Assembly (NCBI GenBank): GCA_038659295.1
Contig: JASNGC010000004.1
Coordinates: 1 to 64,000 of the forward strand
DNA: 64,000 nt
Reading direction: 5' to 3'
DNA from: Enterocytospora artemiae
Taxonomy: Eukaryota > Microsporidia
Part shown: positions 48,067 through 58,395 of the stretch, in pieces
Layout of the letters: each line of letters starts with the position of its first letter
Numbering within the stretch: the stretch's first letter is position 1
Made by a program: the position numbers and the translations under genes
Notes under the pieces: generated by a model
What the model saw: only the letters and a program-made list of their open reading frames with translations
Told to the model about the DNA's origin: nothing
The model's database searches: none

Positions 48067-49515
48067 ATGATAATTCTTAAATATACTATGGACAATAAAT
48101 ATTACAGGAAAGGCTTAACATACAAGACAGTAATATTCACTTATCTTACATTTGTTATATTAGTTGTGCTAGGTCATATTCGTGACCAGTTTGGTAAAAT
48201 ATTCCTGTGGAAGCAATATGCAAGATTTTATGAAAACAGAAAAATTCCTCCCCTCTATACAACCTTTGAAAGTTTCTACATTAGAAGACTGTATATGAGA
48301 ATATCGGATTGTTGGAATAGGCCGATTTTAGGAGTTCCTAACAGTAGCGTTTTGGTGAAAGAGAGGATTTCGAATGATCATAACCAGTCCTTTCGATTTA
48401 CGGATAAATCCCTAAAACTACTAAACTTTGGATCTTATAACTATCTAGGATTTTCGGTAAATTCTGGGGATATTATAGAAGAAGATATTAAAATACTCAA
48501 AACCTGTGGAATCGTGGATTCATTTTATCCGTGTGATGGTCCTCAGAACCCCATAGTAGCTGAGTTGGAAATTAAACTAGCATCGTTTTTGTCAACAGAA
48601 GACTGTATAGTATACCAGATGGGATACGGGACCAATACAACCGTCATTCCAGATATTATGAACAATTCCTTAATATTAAGTGACGAATACAATCACATGT
48701 CTATAATTAATGGAATGAAATTGACCAATAGCAAAATTATTGTCTTTACACACAATGATATGGAGGATTTGGAAAATAAACTGATTTATAACATCAGCCA
48801 AGGACAACCAAAAACACATAGAAGTTGGGATAGAGTATTTGTAGTCGTCGAAGGATTATTTTCCATGGAGGGTGATATTCCTAATTTAAGAAGAATTGTG
48901 GAGCTGAAAAAGAAGTATAAATTTTATACATATTTAGATGAAGCACATTCAATAGGTGCTCTTGGAATGACTGGAAGAGGCGTATGTGAATATCTAGGGA
49001 TCGATTCGAAAGACATAGATATTAGGATGGGAACATTTTCAAAAAGTTTCGGGGGGATTGGAGGATACATAGCAGGATCTAAATCATTGATAAGCTTTTT
49101 GAGGTATCGTGGAACCTTTTGTAAAATTGGGGAGCAAATGTCTTATGTGGTAGCAAAGCATATTTTAGAAACACTCAAAAGCATCATGTGTGATCATTCA
49201 AGGATTTCTAAACTGATTGAAAATACAAGGTATATGAGAAAGCTCCTGAATGGTAATAAATTTTTCATCTTGGGAGATGAAAATAGTCCTGTCATTCCCA
49301 TTCTGATATTTAATCCAGGAAAAATTGCCGATTTTTCTAGGTTATGTCAAGAAAATGGGCTGGGTGTTGTAGTAGTTGGGTTTCCTGCAACACCTATTCT
49401 GTATAGTAGAGTCAGAATATGTGTATCTGCTTCCCATACTGCAAAAGAAATCGAAAGAGCAGTAGAGATTATCAACAATATTGGAACATTATTAGGTATG
49501 AAAATAGGTCAATAA
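48067..49515 (+). CDS. LCB2: Serine palmitoyltransferase subunit LCB2
   Basis: 482 residues. Catalytic subunit of the ER enzyme that condenses serine with palmitoyl-CoA, the first step of sphingolipid synthesis. An N-terminal membrane segment (about 21-36) is followed by the LCB2-typical FYIRRLYMRISDCWNRPI and LNFGSYNYLGF. PLP-binding motifs: YLDEAHS (289-295) and GTFSKSFGG with the PLP lysine at 326. These identify the active subunit rather than LCB1. An alternative start is the second ATG (48,091), which changes only eight residues. Microsporidia have lost much metabolism, so retained de novo sphingolipid synthesis is informative. Confidence 0.93.
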   Translation: MIILKYTMDNKYYRKGLTYKTVIFTYLTFVILVVLGHIRDQFGKIFLWKQYARFYENRKIPPLYTTFESFYIRRLYMRISDCWNRPILGVPNSSVLVKERISNDHNQSFRFTDKSLKLLNFGSYNYLGFSVNSGDIIEEDIKILKTCGIVDSFYPCDGPQNPIVAELEIKLASFLSTEDCIVYQMGYGTNTTVIPDIMNNSLILSDEYNHMSIINGMKLTNSKIIVFTHNDMEDLENKLIYNISQGQPKTHRSWDRVFVVVEGLFSMEGDIPNLRRIVELKKKYKFYTYLDEAHSIGALGMTGRGVCEYLGIDSKDIDIRMGTFSKSFGGIGGYIAGSKSLISFLRYRGTFCKIGEQMSYVVAKHILETLKSIMCDHSRISKLIENTRYMRKLLNGNKFFILGDENSPVIPILIFNPGKIADFSRLCQENGLGVVVVGFPATPILYSRVRICVSASHTAKEIERAVEIINNIGTLLGMKIGQ

Positions 49516-49686
49516 AGGAATATTATTATCGAGTTAGTTTTACAGATTTAAGGCTATTTTTGTAGAATTTCGCGGTTGAAAAGAAATAGATGAGTAAGCA
49601 GTGCAATGCTGGTTTGATATCATATAACACATATTAAGACTAACCAATTACAGATAATTATTTCTTTATCTTTTTTTAAGCCATTG

Positions 49687-50727
49687 ATGGCTTTGGAGAT
49701 TTATTCAGTCGACATAAAAGAAGAAGATAATCTAATAATCTGTGGTGGAGACGATAATCAAGTGGACATATTTAACTATAAAGAGGACTATCCATTAACT
49801 AAAGTGGATGATCTGGATGAGTCTGCTATTTTTTGTAAATTCTTACAAAACGATCGATTCTTGATAGTCACACTAGCTGGAACTATCGCTATTATGTCTA
49901 ACACTGAAGAAATTAGAGTTATTGAGATTGGAGAGGTGGTTAGTACTGTAACTCACAAACAATTCGATTCAGAGCAATCCGTACTGGTTGTTGGCTGTGA
50001 ATCTGGCATGATATACGTTTACAATTCAGAATTGGACCATATCAACACTATTAATAGTCATTCTACGGAGATATTGGATTGTGATTTTCGTGAAAATAAA
50101 GTGGTTTCCTTAAGCTCCAATCAATTTTTCATAACAGATGAATTTGGACGAAATCTTGTCTCAATACATGTTGTTGAATCTACTGCATTTAAATATATTG
50201 GCAACCATATTACTTGCCTGGCCCAAAGGGGGAAAGTTCAAATTTTTAAGGGATCTACCATATTGTTCGAGTATTCTGTCGATGGTACTGTGGATACAAT
50301 TGAGTTTGTAGAAAAAACATTTGTGATTGGCGGTGATTTTAATTACATTCTGTTAATTAATACCAGTGCAAATTATGGAATATTCAAATACAATCTAGAT
50401 TTGAGAGTTAATAAAATCAAACTTTATCGTAAAGGCTTGGAGACTGGGCAGAGTTATGAGATCATATTTAGTACATATTGTGGTTTTATAGGCAAAATGG
50501 ACATTAGAACATTAAAAAGCTTAGTATTTTATGAATGCAGTGTTGGAACAATCTTCGATTTTAATTTTGGCAATCATTATTTAGTTGTGGGAGGTTTAAG
50601 AGAATATAATTTAATTAATTTAAATGAGAACAAATTAACATTAGGAGAGATTTATCAAATTAGGGACAACAATCTATCCTATTGTACAGAAGATGACTTT
50701 GATGAAGATTTAGTTGGGGAAAACTAA
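49687..50727 (+). CDS. WD-repeat protein, SQT1/AAMP-like
   Basis: 346 residues forming a degenerate beta-propeller throughout. The order of blades resembles SQT1, the yeast chaperone that loads ribosomal protein uL16 (Rpl10): IYSVDIKEEDNLIICGGDD like the first SQT1 blade, then SAIFCKFLQNDRFLIVTLAG and SVLVVGCESGMIYVY. The C-terminus is acidic (EDDFDEDLVGEN). The classical WD dipeptides are mostly lost, so identity is tentative; another ribosome-biogenesis propeller is possible. The first true ATG is at 49,687. No strong CCC block. Confidence 0.6.
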   Translation: MALEIYSVDIKEEDNLIICGGDDNQVDIFNYKEDYPLTKVDDLDESAIFCKFLQNDRFLIVTLAGTIAIMSNTEEIRVIEIGEVVSTVTHKQFDSEQSVLVVGCESGMIYVYNSELDHINTINSHSTEILDCDFRENKVVSLSSNQFFITDEFGRNLVSIHVVESTAFKYIGNHITCLAQRGKVQIFKGSTILFEYSVDGTVDTIEFVEKTFVIGGDFNYILLINTSANYGIFKYNLDLRVNKIKLYRKGLETGQSYEIIFSTYCGFIGKMDIRTLKSLVFYECSVGTIFDFNFGNHYLVVGGLREYNLINLNENKLTLGEIYQIRDNNLSYCTEDDFDEDLVGEN

Positions 50728-51034
50728 TTATTTTACAGATTTTGATATATCAAATAAATTTTTTAATATATCAAACCATACAAAGTTTTCTTCAGGAATT
50801 TCATGAAACTTACTGCAGCACAAAGTAAACATAACCAAACCAATATTGGGAATACCATTGGATATATATATAAATAACAGTTTTTTGGAATGTAGTAGCC
50901 GAGCTTTTATTATATGAATGAAACACATTAGTACACGATATTAAAAATGCAGTTTTAAAAAACAAGTGTAATTCATTTCTTTTTTGCTTTTTATTCTAAG
51001 AATCTTTACAATATCTATTTTCTTATAATTTTGT
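50728..51034. other. Convergent intergenic region, no gene seen
   Basis: Between two converging genes. A 66-codon minus-strand frame here has no start context or recognisable product. Confidence 0.5.
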
Positions 51035-51676
51035 TTATAATCCTTTTTTTAGATTTTTGTCGGTTTCATCAATTGTTTTACCAGAATATTCATTTGCTTT
51101 GGCAATATCTTTAAGTTCGGTAGTTTGTTTATTGGCTATTTTTTTCTGCACACTAGCTTCTTTATTCACCTTTTTCGCCACATGTAGGATCTTCTTCAGC
51201 TCATAATCTGTTTTGTTTTGTCCTTTAACATATTCCTCATTCTCGGGTTCCTCTACATCTGATGATACACTATATTCTTGTTCTTCATATTCATCCGATT
51301 CAGCCATTGCCTCAATTTCTCTTTCTTCGTTCTTGTTTCTTCTAAACCATCTCTTAATTCTATCAACAAAAGGTAATCTAATATTGAATAGATGGCTGTT
51401 TTTGTCAATCTCTTCGGCAGTATCACGAGCCCTTTCAGCACTTCTGTGAACAGAAACCGCTGCCTTTTTAGATTTTTTTATTTTTTCTCCTTGTCGGAAC
51501 ATCGAAGCAGTGGTTCCTTTTTGCTTTTGGGCTGCCTTTTCAAATTTCAATCTAGCATTTTTAGTTTTTTGGTAGTTCTGGGCCTCTATCCTCTCAGCCT
51601 CTCGAATTAGCTCCTGATCGACATCTTCCTTTTTCGATGCTTGTTGAGCTTTTTGCAGGTTGTATATATCTTTCAT
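51035..51676 (-). CDS. SEC9: SNAP-25/SEC9-type Qbc SNARE
   Basis: 213 residues, no membrane segment. Plasma-membrane t-SNARE that pairs with a syntaxin and a synaptobrevin to drive secretory vesicle fusion. Two coiled-coil SNARE motifs are separated by a linker: the first around residues 40-98 (with MFRQGEKIKKSKKA), the second around 155-213 (ILHVAKKVNKEA to NEYSGKTIDETDKNLKKG). Between them is a basic stretch (RIKRWFRRNK) then an acidic one. Yeast SEC9 is three times longer; only the SNARE part remains. No acylatable cysteines are visible. CCCC precedes ATG. Confidence 0.8.
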   Translation of the reverse strand: MKDIYNLQKAQQASKKEDVDQELIREAERIEAQNYQKTKNARLKFEKAAQKQKGTTASMFRQGEKIKKSKKAAVSVHRSAERARDTAEEIDKNSHLFNIRLPFVDRIKRWFRRNKNEEREIEAMAESDEYEEQEYSVSSDVEEPENEEYVKGQNKTDYELKKILHVAKKVNKEASVQKKIANKQTTELKDIAKANEYSGKTIDETDKNLKKGL

Positions 51677-51939
51677 CGGGGCAGTTTAAATTTTTCAGAA
51701 ATTAGAAGAGACTCAATAATTTAAGGGGATACGGAAATTTCTGTCGATAATATAAAATGGAATATTAATTCATATATTTATTGGAAATATGCAGCAAATA
51801 ATTGAATGAATTTTGTATAGGAAGGCGCAAATATTAGCAAAATCAAAGAGTCCCAGAGAAGCATAAGTAATTGAGCATCAATCCTAAACGATTAGGCATA
51901 CTTCTTAATATTGTGGTACCCTCGACTACTTATTGATTT

Positions 51940-52209
51940 CTAAAAATCTATACCAGGTATCAACAACTCTGAAATATCCCAGTCTTCAAATGTACCATCT
52001 GGCAAAGTTCTTCTTATAATAAATGGTAATTTACGCTCTATCAACTCTTTTTTTGCAATATCCATACACTCGGTCAGAACTCCGATTTCTATAAATGGTG
52101 GTGCATTATCAGCCAATTGTGTTGCTCTGGCACCAATAATCCTAGCTTTTTCGTAAATTGTCATCCTGTTTAGTGTTTGTCTAGGCTTTTTATTCAATTC
52201 CGGATCCAT
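51940..52209 (-). CDS. RPO26: RNA polymerase subunit RPB6 (ABC23), core only
   Basis: 89 residues. Shared subunit of RNA polymerases I, II and III, equivalent to bacterial omega. The family core is complete: MTIYEKARIIGARATQLADNAPP, then ECMDIAKKEL and the end PFIIRRTLPDGTFEDW. The acidic N-terminal extension of yeast and human RPB6 is nearly absent. CCCC directly upstream of the start codon. Confidence 0.93.
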   Translation of the reverse strand: MDPELNKKPRQTLNRMTIYEKARIIGARATQLADNAPPFIEIGVLTECMDIAKKELIERKLPFIIRRTLPDGTFEDWDISELLIPGIDF

Positions 52210-52974
52210 GTGGGGATGAAAAAACTAAGAAAATAAGTAAGTAAAAACATCTATTTAGAATCAATTCTTTTAATTAATCCATAAGAGATAGGTATCTAAT
52301 CAGAGTGCATCTTCCTTTTATTTAGCCATTCATTATCATATATCCAACTATGAAATAGTACTTTAGACCAATAAGATTGAAGGGCTATTGTTCCGAACTA
52401 AATCAATTTATAGGTTATGGTTACTAAATAATCTAGAAGCATCACAATGTAAATTAAAATTTTTATTGATTATTAAATGTTTTTTATCTTAACTTGTTAC
52501 GGAATTGTATTTTTAGAAATGTTCTATATTGTAACTTGATATAAGGATGGATTAATACTTTTTAGGCCCTAAAAATCACAATATTTTGCTGTGAAGTTAA
52601 ATCAAATGATTCTGGAATGGTAAGATCATTTTGCTATGAAAATTCATGAGCATACTTGTTGCAACAATTATTTTTCTGGATGGTTGTTTGATTTTTCCCG
52701 ATAACTAAGCCCGTACGATTCATACATGATTCTTGAAAAGCTATTATTGACATACATTTCTATTATTGGTCTAAATACGTTCTATACGACACCAAATGTA
52801 TACAACTATACTCATTGCTGACTCTTGATTTATATACAAAAATATTATTCCTTATAGATCCACTACTCTTTTCATTATCACCCACGAACAATCTTGGAGA
52901 TAAAAAATTCATAGAACCTCCCTTACCTACTGGTTGGACTTCAGTTGTATTTTGGATAATTCAGCCCCTTATTT
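52210..52974. other. Divergent intergenic region, 765 bases, no gene seen
   Basis: The longest gap in the core part of the window. A 62-codon frame at 52,815-53,003 lacks an ATG start and overlaps the next gene. No tRNA or other RNA gene was recognised on either strand. It ends in cccctt a few bases before the delta-COP start. Confidence 0.5.
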
Positions 52975-54231
52975 ATGTTTATTGCTATTTTTGTAATAAA
53001 TAAAGAAACAAACCAGAAAGTTTTCAGATCTTCTCAACCGCTTTCGCAGTCCAAAATAATATGCTATTTTACAGAGTTTCTGAATTTACACGGGGATTCC
53101 GAAAGTGGAGTCATATCTTGTGACAATTATGACTTTGTATTCACTTCTGACCCTTCGAATTTCTATGTTGCACAGGTTGATAAGTTTAGTTTTTTATCAG
53201 AAGTTTCGAATGTCCTAGAATTTATCAAATGTCATTCCAATGGAGATATCTTTGACTCCTTGGTACTGATCGACAATTGTCTTTATAACGGGAGATGTTT
53301 TATTGACAAAAATATTTCCCAGATTGTGTCCCTTGAAAGTCAAGAAGAGGTTATCTTCAACCTGATGATGGAGAATAAAAAGAAAGAACAAATCGAAAAG
53401 ATGGAAAGCACAATTGTTTCGAGTAATCAGTCCATTTCAAATATGATGGTATCTCACGAGAATTCTAATGTTTACCCATACAGCTCATCCATTGAAGGTA
53501 ATGTTCCCTCTAAACCAAAGATTCAGGCCTACTCTTCAGAGAAACCTATTCTGATGGTCATCAAGGAGAAGATTAACGTAAAAATAGATAAGGAGAATTA
53601 TATTCAAGATAACATTGTCTCTGGGGAGATGAGTATGGTTATTAACGACGCTAAATATAAACAAATTGAAGTTAAAATGAAAAATCTCCAGAAAAACTTG
53701 AAATTTTCACCGTATTTAGATAAGGCTTCCCTAAAAAAATCAATTTTTAAATTTGAAAAGGAAAGACAACTAAATAAGAACATTCCACTTTTAAAATGGA
53801 CTGGAAAATTTACAGAAATACCTATCTCTATTGAATATTGGCTGGATGAAGAAGATGGAAAATACTGTAGTACAGTTACTTTTGTAGGAAATAGGAAGGT
53901 TAAAAATTTAAAGGTTCAGTTTGATAAGACTGAATTAAGTGATTTGGAACTTTTTAAAAATGGAACTGAAAAGTGTGATGTGGAACTGTCAGAAAATCAA
54001 ATGAAATGTATTATAGATGTTGGGTCTTTGAACAGAGGCCATAAAAAAACATTTGAAATTAAATATTATGGTTTTGATACCCATGGTGTTTTTCCCATGG
54101 AAGTAACCTTTGAAGAAGGTCTAGAATCAAATATGGGTGTTGAGGCAGTATTTTTGAGGGACAATGAAATTAAGGAGTATGAAGTGCGAAAGATTATGGA
54201 GGTGGAAAGGTTTATAATAAGTAATGAGTGA
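52975..54231 (+). CDS. RET2: Coatomer delta subunit (delta-COP)
   Basis: 418 residues. Part of the COPI coat for retrograde Golgi-to-ER transport. The N-terminal longin domain (about 1-135) starts IAIFVINKETNQKVFRSS and contains the helix IVSLESQEEVIFNLM before a charged linker. The C-terminal mu-homology domain (about 195-418) begins VIKEKINVKI and includes PLLKWTGKF and IEYWLDEEDG, matching the delta-COP pattern of VGVLKWR and INCWP. Slightly shorter than yeast RET2 (546). CCCC lies just upstream of the ATG. Confidence 0.85.
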   Translation: MFIAIFVINKETNQKVFRSSQPLSQSKIICYFTEFLNLHGDSESGVISCDNYDFVFTSDPSNFYVAQVDKFSFLSEVSNVLEFIKCHSNGDIFDSLVLIDNCLYNGRCFIDKNISQIVSLESQEEVIFNLMMENKKKEQIEKMESTIVSSNQSISNMMVSHENSNVYPYSSSIEGNVPSKPKIQAYSSEKPILMVIKEKINVKIDKENYIQDNIVSGEMSMVINDAKYKQIEVKMKNLQKNLKFSPYLDKASLKKSIFKFEKERQLNKNIPLLKWTGKFTEIPISIEYWLDEEDGKYCSTVTFVGNRKVKNLKVQFDKTELSDLELFKNGTEKCDVELSENQMKCIIDVGSLNRGHKKTFEIKYYGFDTHGVFPMEVTFEEGLESNMGVEAVFLRDNEIKEYEVRKIMEVERFIISNE

Positions 54232-54563
54232 AATAAATTGAATAAAATCTATATAGGTAAGTGTTATCAAAATCGATATCAGTTATTTTTCTAACTTTTA
54301 TAAAATTATTACTTCTTAAACGGTCTTTTGATAAATCAACTGAGTTAACAGAGATATTGTTTTTCAGATGATGTGAACCAGCCAGAGCAAAACAATAATA
54401 TCAAAAGAAAATAGTTTTACAATGCTTAGTGTCCATCTACCTGATAATAAGGCTTCATAAGCTTAGTATATAATACTCTATTCGGTATATTTTCTGATTC
54501 AATGGTATCTATTATAAATTCGAATTTTTATAATTTATATTTTTATAAAAATTTTTCTCCCAA
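54232..54563. other. Intergenic, upstream of RPS15
   Basis: AT-rich. The last 50 bases are almost pure A/T followed by ctcccaaatg, a strong example of the CCC start context of a highly expressed gene. Confidence 0.5.
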
Positions 54564-54995
54564 ATGGACGCAACAAAAAAGAACAGAACTTTTAAGACAT
54601 TCAATTATCGTGGAAAATCACTTGAAGAATTGATGGATATGCCACTAAGTAAATTTGCGGAATTGGTTCCAAGTAAGAATAGAAGGCATCTCACTAGAGG
54701 AATAAATAAGTATGAAAATGATTTGTTGGATAAAGTTGTGAAGTATCACTCGGAAATGACCTCAACTGTCAAGCCTGCTCCAATAAAGACACATGAAAGA
54801 ACAATGGTGATTGTTCCTGCAATGATTGGGACTACAATTGCTATACACTGTGGAAATGGTTATTTTCCATTGGATATAAAACCAGAGATGATTGGGCACA
54901 AACTCAAGGATTATGTCCCAACCAGAGCACATTGCTCTCATGGAAGGCCTGGAATTGGTGCTATTGCCAGTTCAAAGTTCGTCCCACTTAAATAA
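54564..54995 (+). CDS. RPS15: Small-subunit ribosomal protein RPS15 (uS19)
   Basis: 143 residues. Sits in the head of the 40S subunit near the A and P sites. The family pattern is complete: FNYRGKSLEELMDMPL, RRHLTRGI, KTHERTMVIVP, IKPEMIGHKL, the HGRPGIGA signature and the SSKFVPLK end. Length equals other eukaryotic RPS15. CCC three bases before ATG. Confidence 0.97.
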   Translation: MDATKKNRTFKTFNYRGKSLEELMDMPLSKFAELVPSKNRRHLTRGINKYENDLLDKVVKYHSEMTSTVKPAPIKTHERTMVIVPAMIGTTIAIHCGNGYFPLDIKPEMIGHKLKDYVPTRAHCSHGRPGIGAIASSKFVPLK

Positions 54996-55281
54996 ACAAC
55001 TTTAGCTACGTTTTGAATTGATTTATCTTTATCATAAATCTGCATGTTAGGCTTTTAATGCTATCATATTAGATTAAAGAGTGGTGTTTTGTTAAGTGTC
55101 GGTGAATCAATTCTTTCGCAACTGCAGATTTTAAGAACGTATAGGATTCCGAAAACTGGTCTTAAACTCTTATCGCATTTTAAGTTAGAGAATTGTTTAA
55201 ACTTTCTCATTAATCCTTGTGTTTTATGTTCTCTAATAAATTTATTTTTCATATTTTGTAAAATTTTTATCCCAGAGTTTA

Positions 55282-56517
55282 ATGAAAGAGAAAGATAGTG
55301 ATCGACCCAAAAAAATTAAGATCGAAGGAGGCAAGGAGGTAGAAAATAGTGAAAATGACACCATGGATGTAGAAATCAGTTCTAATGACAAAAGTGAAAT
55401 TTCAGGAAATAGTGACTCTGAAAGCTCAAACAATGAAAACATTTCGGATAGATTGTTTATTTACAACTCTGAAGAATTTGAATCGCTTACATCTATTTCT
55501 TCTTGTGAAGAGTTAACTTACTTTGGAGAAGGGTCAAAAGATTCTAGTGAATGTTCTGAGATTTCACAATTTGCTTGGGATGATTCGGAGGAAGAGACAA
55601 AACAACGAGAAGAGTATAAGCTAGACAATTTGACATCTAGTGTATGGGTGGAAAGTGAGGGATTGAAGAAGGACATTCAGCGAAATAGGAAAACAATCAA
55701 GTTTATTTTCAATCGTAATATTTTTAGTGCTCGTTGCAAGATAAAACTTTTTCGGGTGTTTGAGAGGTTTAATGTAATTGTTGACAGCTTTAATCTCATA
55801 TACATTTATAATACTTTTGACGAAATTAAGACGTTCAAGATTGATTGCTTTAAAATTACAGATTGTACTGTCTATGGCGATCGACTGCTCTTTTGTAGTG
55901 AAAATTCTTCTGTAATTTATGAAATGAGTTTAGAGGGGGGTATTTTACCTATTAAGAAAGGACTTGGAAACATTCGGGTTATGCTTTCTGGGAAATTATT
56001 GTATCTTTTAGGAGACAGGCTGGCAGTGTTAGATAATTCATTTAGTGTAGTTAATGAATTTAGAGAAAATTTCATAGGGATATGCTCTCTTTCTGAGTGG
56101 ATATTTTGTTTGAAAGATAATGGGGATATTTATCAATTTGATCACAAATTGGTGTTTATTAAAAAACACTCGCATCCAACCAAATTCCAATTTAAGAGTA
56201 TTCATTCCAATAATAAACAGATCTTTTTGGGTACTGAAAAGGGAATCATAGCTATGACACCAGAGGTTATTCCAATTGCGGAATTTAATAATTTGCAGAA
56301 TGAAGTTTCATCATTCACATTTACCGATAGATTTACATTCTACGCGTCCAATTCATCAAATAGTTTGCGTATTCTCAAAGAAGACTTGAAATGCTATGAT
56401 AAATTCCCATTTAGTAAAGTTAAACTACCACCAATTACTCATTTGGGTATACATTCAAATATTCTCTTCATGTGCTCTGGAAAGTTTGTAAACTCGCTAT
56501 CCATAGATTATGAGTGA
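55282..56517 (+). CDS. U3 snoRNP propeller protein, UTP18-like
   Basis: 411 residues. The first 130 are acidic and Ser-rich, with QFAWDDSEEE and SSVWVESEG, resembling the acidic W-containing N-terminus of UTP18. The rest is a divergent beta-propeller. Its blade order resembles UTP18: NLIYIYNTFDEIKTF, then VIYEMSLEGGILPIKKGLG, GDIYQFDHKL, IFLGTEKGI and the NEVSSFTFTDRF region. UTP18 belongs to the UtpB complex of the small-subunit processome. The match is by pattern only, so the name is tentative. CCC is 8 bases before the ATG. Confidence 0.6.
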   Translation: MKEKDSDRPKKIKIEGGKEVENSENDTMDVEISSNDKSEISGNSDSESSNNENISDRLFIYNSEEFESLTSISSCEELTYFGEGSKDSSECSEISQFAWDDSEEETKQREEYKLDNLTSSVWVESEGLKKDIQRNRKTIKFIFNRNIFSARCKIKLFRVFERFNVIVDSFNLIYIYNTFDEIKTFKIDCFKITDCTVYGDRLLFCSENSSVIYEMSLEGGILPIKKGLGNIRVMLSGKLLYLLGDRLAVLDNSFSVVNEFRENFIGICSLSEWIFCLKDNGDIYQFDHKLVFIKKHSHPTKFQFKSIHSNNKQIFLGTEKGIIAMTPEVIPIAEFNNLQNEVSSFTFTDRFTFYASNSSNSLRILKEDLKCYDKFPFSKVKLPPITHLGIHSNILFMCSGKFVNSLSIDYE

Positions 56518-56757
56518 GTACAAGTGCTTACCTTGGTGAATTAGTTTCGAACAGTTTAAAATAATTAAATAATTGTTGTTATGATAGATCATTAATTAAA
56601 TTTATTCTAGGAATAATGTTATTTCGATAGCATTCGAAGATAAATTCTAAGTTCAGCATATATCCATATCATCTGGAATGTTTATGATTCTAATAATTCT
56701 ATAAATTTCCTTTCAACTGATATCATATCTTCACAATCTTGTTTTTATTAGCTTTAA

Positions 56758-57360
56758 TCACACAATTTCTTCTATTCTTCGCCTCTTACCTATTAAATTC
56801 TTCAACTCCTCATTTATTTTATACCAAGTTAAATCTACTAAAATTTTTAACGCAGAAGCGTCGGCAATTTTGAATCCAGCAGAATGCAGATATTGAACTA
56901 CTGCACTCTCAATCTCTTCTCGATAACGAACTATCTCTGTTCCTTCAATTATTTTTCCATCTCCATAACTAGGCACAGCTTTTTCTCTAAACGAAAATAA
57001 CCCATCAGAGACTTGTTTCATAGATGTTGCACAGTCTATGTAATACTCAGACCCGACATTGAAGGTAAGACAATTATTCCATATCAAATCCAGGTCTGCT
57101 TTAAAATCATACAGATCTCTATACAGGTAAACTTTCTTGGACATGGTTCCCAAATCCATAGGCTTTTTAATTACATTGAAATAATTAGGGGCCTCTTTTT
57201 TGCTTACTTTATTCAAAAATATCACTGCTTTTGGCTCTTTTTTCAAAGTATTCAGTATTTTATTCAGTTGTTTTTGTAAAGTTGTTTGTCTTTCGATTAT
57301 TTTAGATCGATTGGGATTTGTAGCAATGAAACTCAACAAAAATTTCAAATTCTGAATCAT
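56758..57360 (-). CDS. Bromodomain protein, SPT7-like (SAGA subunit)
   Basis: 200 residues. Bromodomain at about 28-125 with FLNKVSKKEAPNYFNVIKKPMDLGTM and the acetyl-lysine asparagine in LIWNNCLTFN. A histone-fold-like helix set follows (about 155-195, SALKILVDLTWYKINEELK), the arrangement of SPT7, which recruits SAGA histone acetyltransferase to chromatin. Yeast SPT7 is over 1,300 residues, so nearly everything else is gone. CCC precedes the start (cccactctttcgatg). Confidence 0.75.
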   Translation of the reverse strand: MIQNLKFLLSFIATNPNRSKIIERQTTLQKQLNKILNTLKKEPKAVIFLNKVSKKEAPNYFNVIKKPMDLGTMSKKVYLYRDLYDFKADLDLIWNNCLTFNVGSEYYIDCATSMKQVSDGLFSFREKAVPSYGDGKIIEGTEIVRYREEIESAVVQYLHSAGFKIADASALKILVDLTWYKINEELKNLIGKRRRIEEIV

Positions 57361-57711
57361 CGAAAGAGTGGGATAAATTTTTCAAATTTATTATGGTCAA
57401 TACCAATACACTACTATCTCTAACTATGATCATACCTAATATTGGTTTTACTTCCTTTCAGCACTTCGTTTGTTAGAGAAAATCTTATCACCTCGTTAAC
57501 TGTAAGTAAACAGTTGAATATATGAATTTACATTAGCTGATACTTGTATCTTGATAGAAATGTTGGCAATTAGGCTCATTGTCTATAGATACGGCCAATA
57601 TTATTGGTTGTATTGTTATAGAGAACTCCCAATGAGACTAGAAGTATTATTAATACATCTATTATGGTCTTCAGTATTTTATTCTAAATTTTTTTCAATT
57701 TTTTATCCCCA
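57361..57711. other. Divergent intergenic region, SPT7-like and RPL26
   Basis: No gene. It ends in a T-rich run then atccccaatg, the start context of RPL26. Confidence 0.5.
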
Positions 57712-58131
57712 ATGAAACACGAAAAGAGATCTACCAGCAGAAGGGTGCAAAGAAAAAGACTTTTTACTTGTGATGAATCTGAGAGGAGAGTCAGGATGTC
57801 AAGTAGACTTTCAAAGGAGCTTATCCAGCAATATGGATTTAAAACGGTTCCTGTTCACGTTGGAGATTTAGTGGAAGTTACTACCGGTAAATTTAAAGGA
57901 AAAATCGGTAAAATCAATGAAACTATCCTTAAGTCAATGAAAGTATCAGTTGACGGATGTGTAGTAAATAGAAGCACTGGTGGTACGGCAATGGTTCCGA
58001 TCGACCCATCAAATTTGATCGTTAAAAAACTTAATATTGATTCCGATAGGGCTCAAGCATTGGAAGCTAAATCGGCCATCTATGCTAAGACTATTGCCAA
58101 GTATAGTGGGAAAGAATTAGAAGTTGAATAA
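57712..58131 (+). CDS. RPL26: Large-subunit ribosomal protein RPL26 (uL24)
   Basis: 139 residues. Binds near the peptide exit tunnel of the 60S subunit. SSRLSKELIQQYGFKTVPV, the KOW motif VHVGDLVEVTTGKFKGKIGKI and IDPSNLIVKKLN are typical of the family. Full family length. CCCC immediately before ATG. Confidence 0.97.
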   Translation: MKHEKRSTSRRVQRKRLFTCDESERRVRMSSRLSKELIQQYGFKTVPVHVGDLVEVTTGKFKGKIGKINETILKSMKVSVDGCVVNRSTGGTAMVPIDPSNLIVKKLNIDSDRAQALEAKSAIYAKTIAKYSGKELEVE

Positions 58132-58395
58132 ATATTTCCTATTTTAGCACACAAGAAATAAATGATATATTTTGTTCTTCACGTAATATGTACTATTTGG
58201 CATCCATATCATTTAGGAAGTGTGAAGATTTTTGAAGCTTCAGACAAAATTAATATGTTGATGGTATCGACGATGAGTAAGTGCTTGCTTGGCGGTAGGC
58301 ATGACAGTCATATTCAACATAATATGGTATTGATGATAGGAAATCATGCCAGAGTTATTTATTGAAATTGATCTAAAAAACCCCACTTTCAAAGA

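Noticed and set aside
50728..50928. 66-codon minus-strand frame
   Set aside because: Lies in a convergent intergenic region without start context.
52815..53003. 62-codon frame upstream of delta-COP
   Set aside because: No ATG start, overlaps the delta-COP start in another frame, no CCC context.
58162..58365. 67-codon frame after RPL26
   Set aside because: Begins within the likely RPL26 3' end, no CCC context, composition unlike neighbours.
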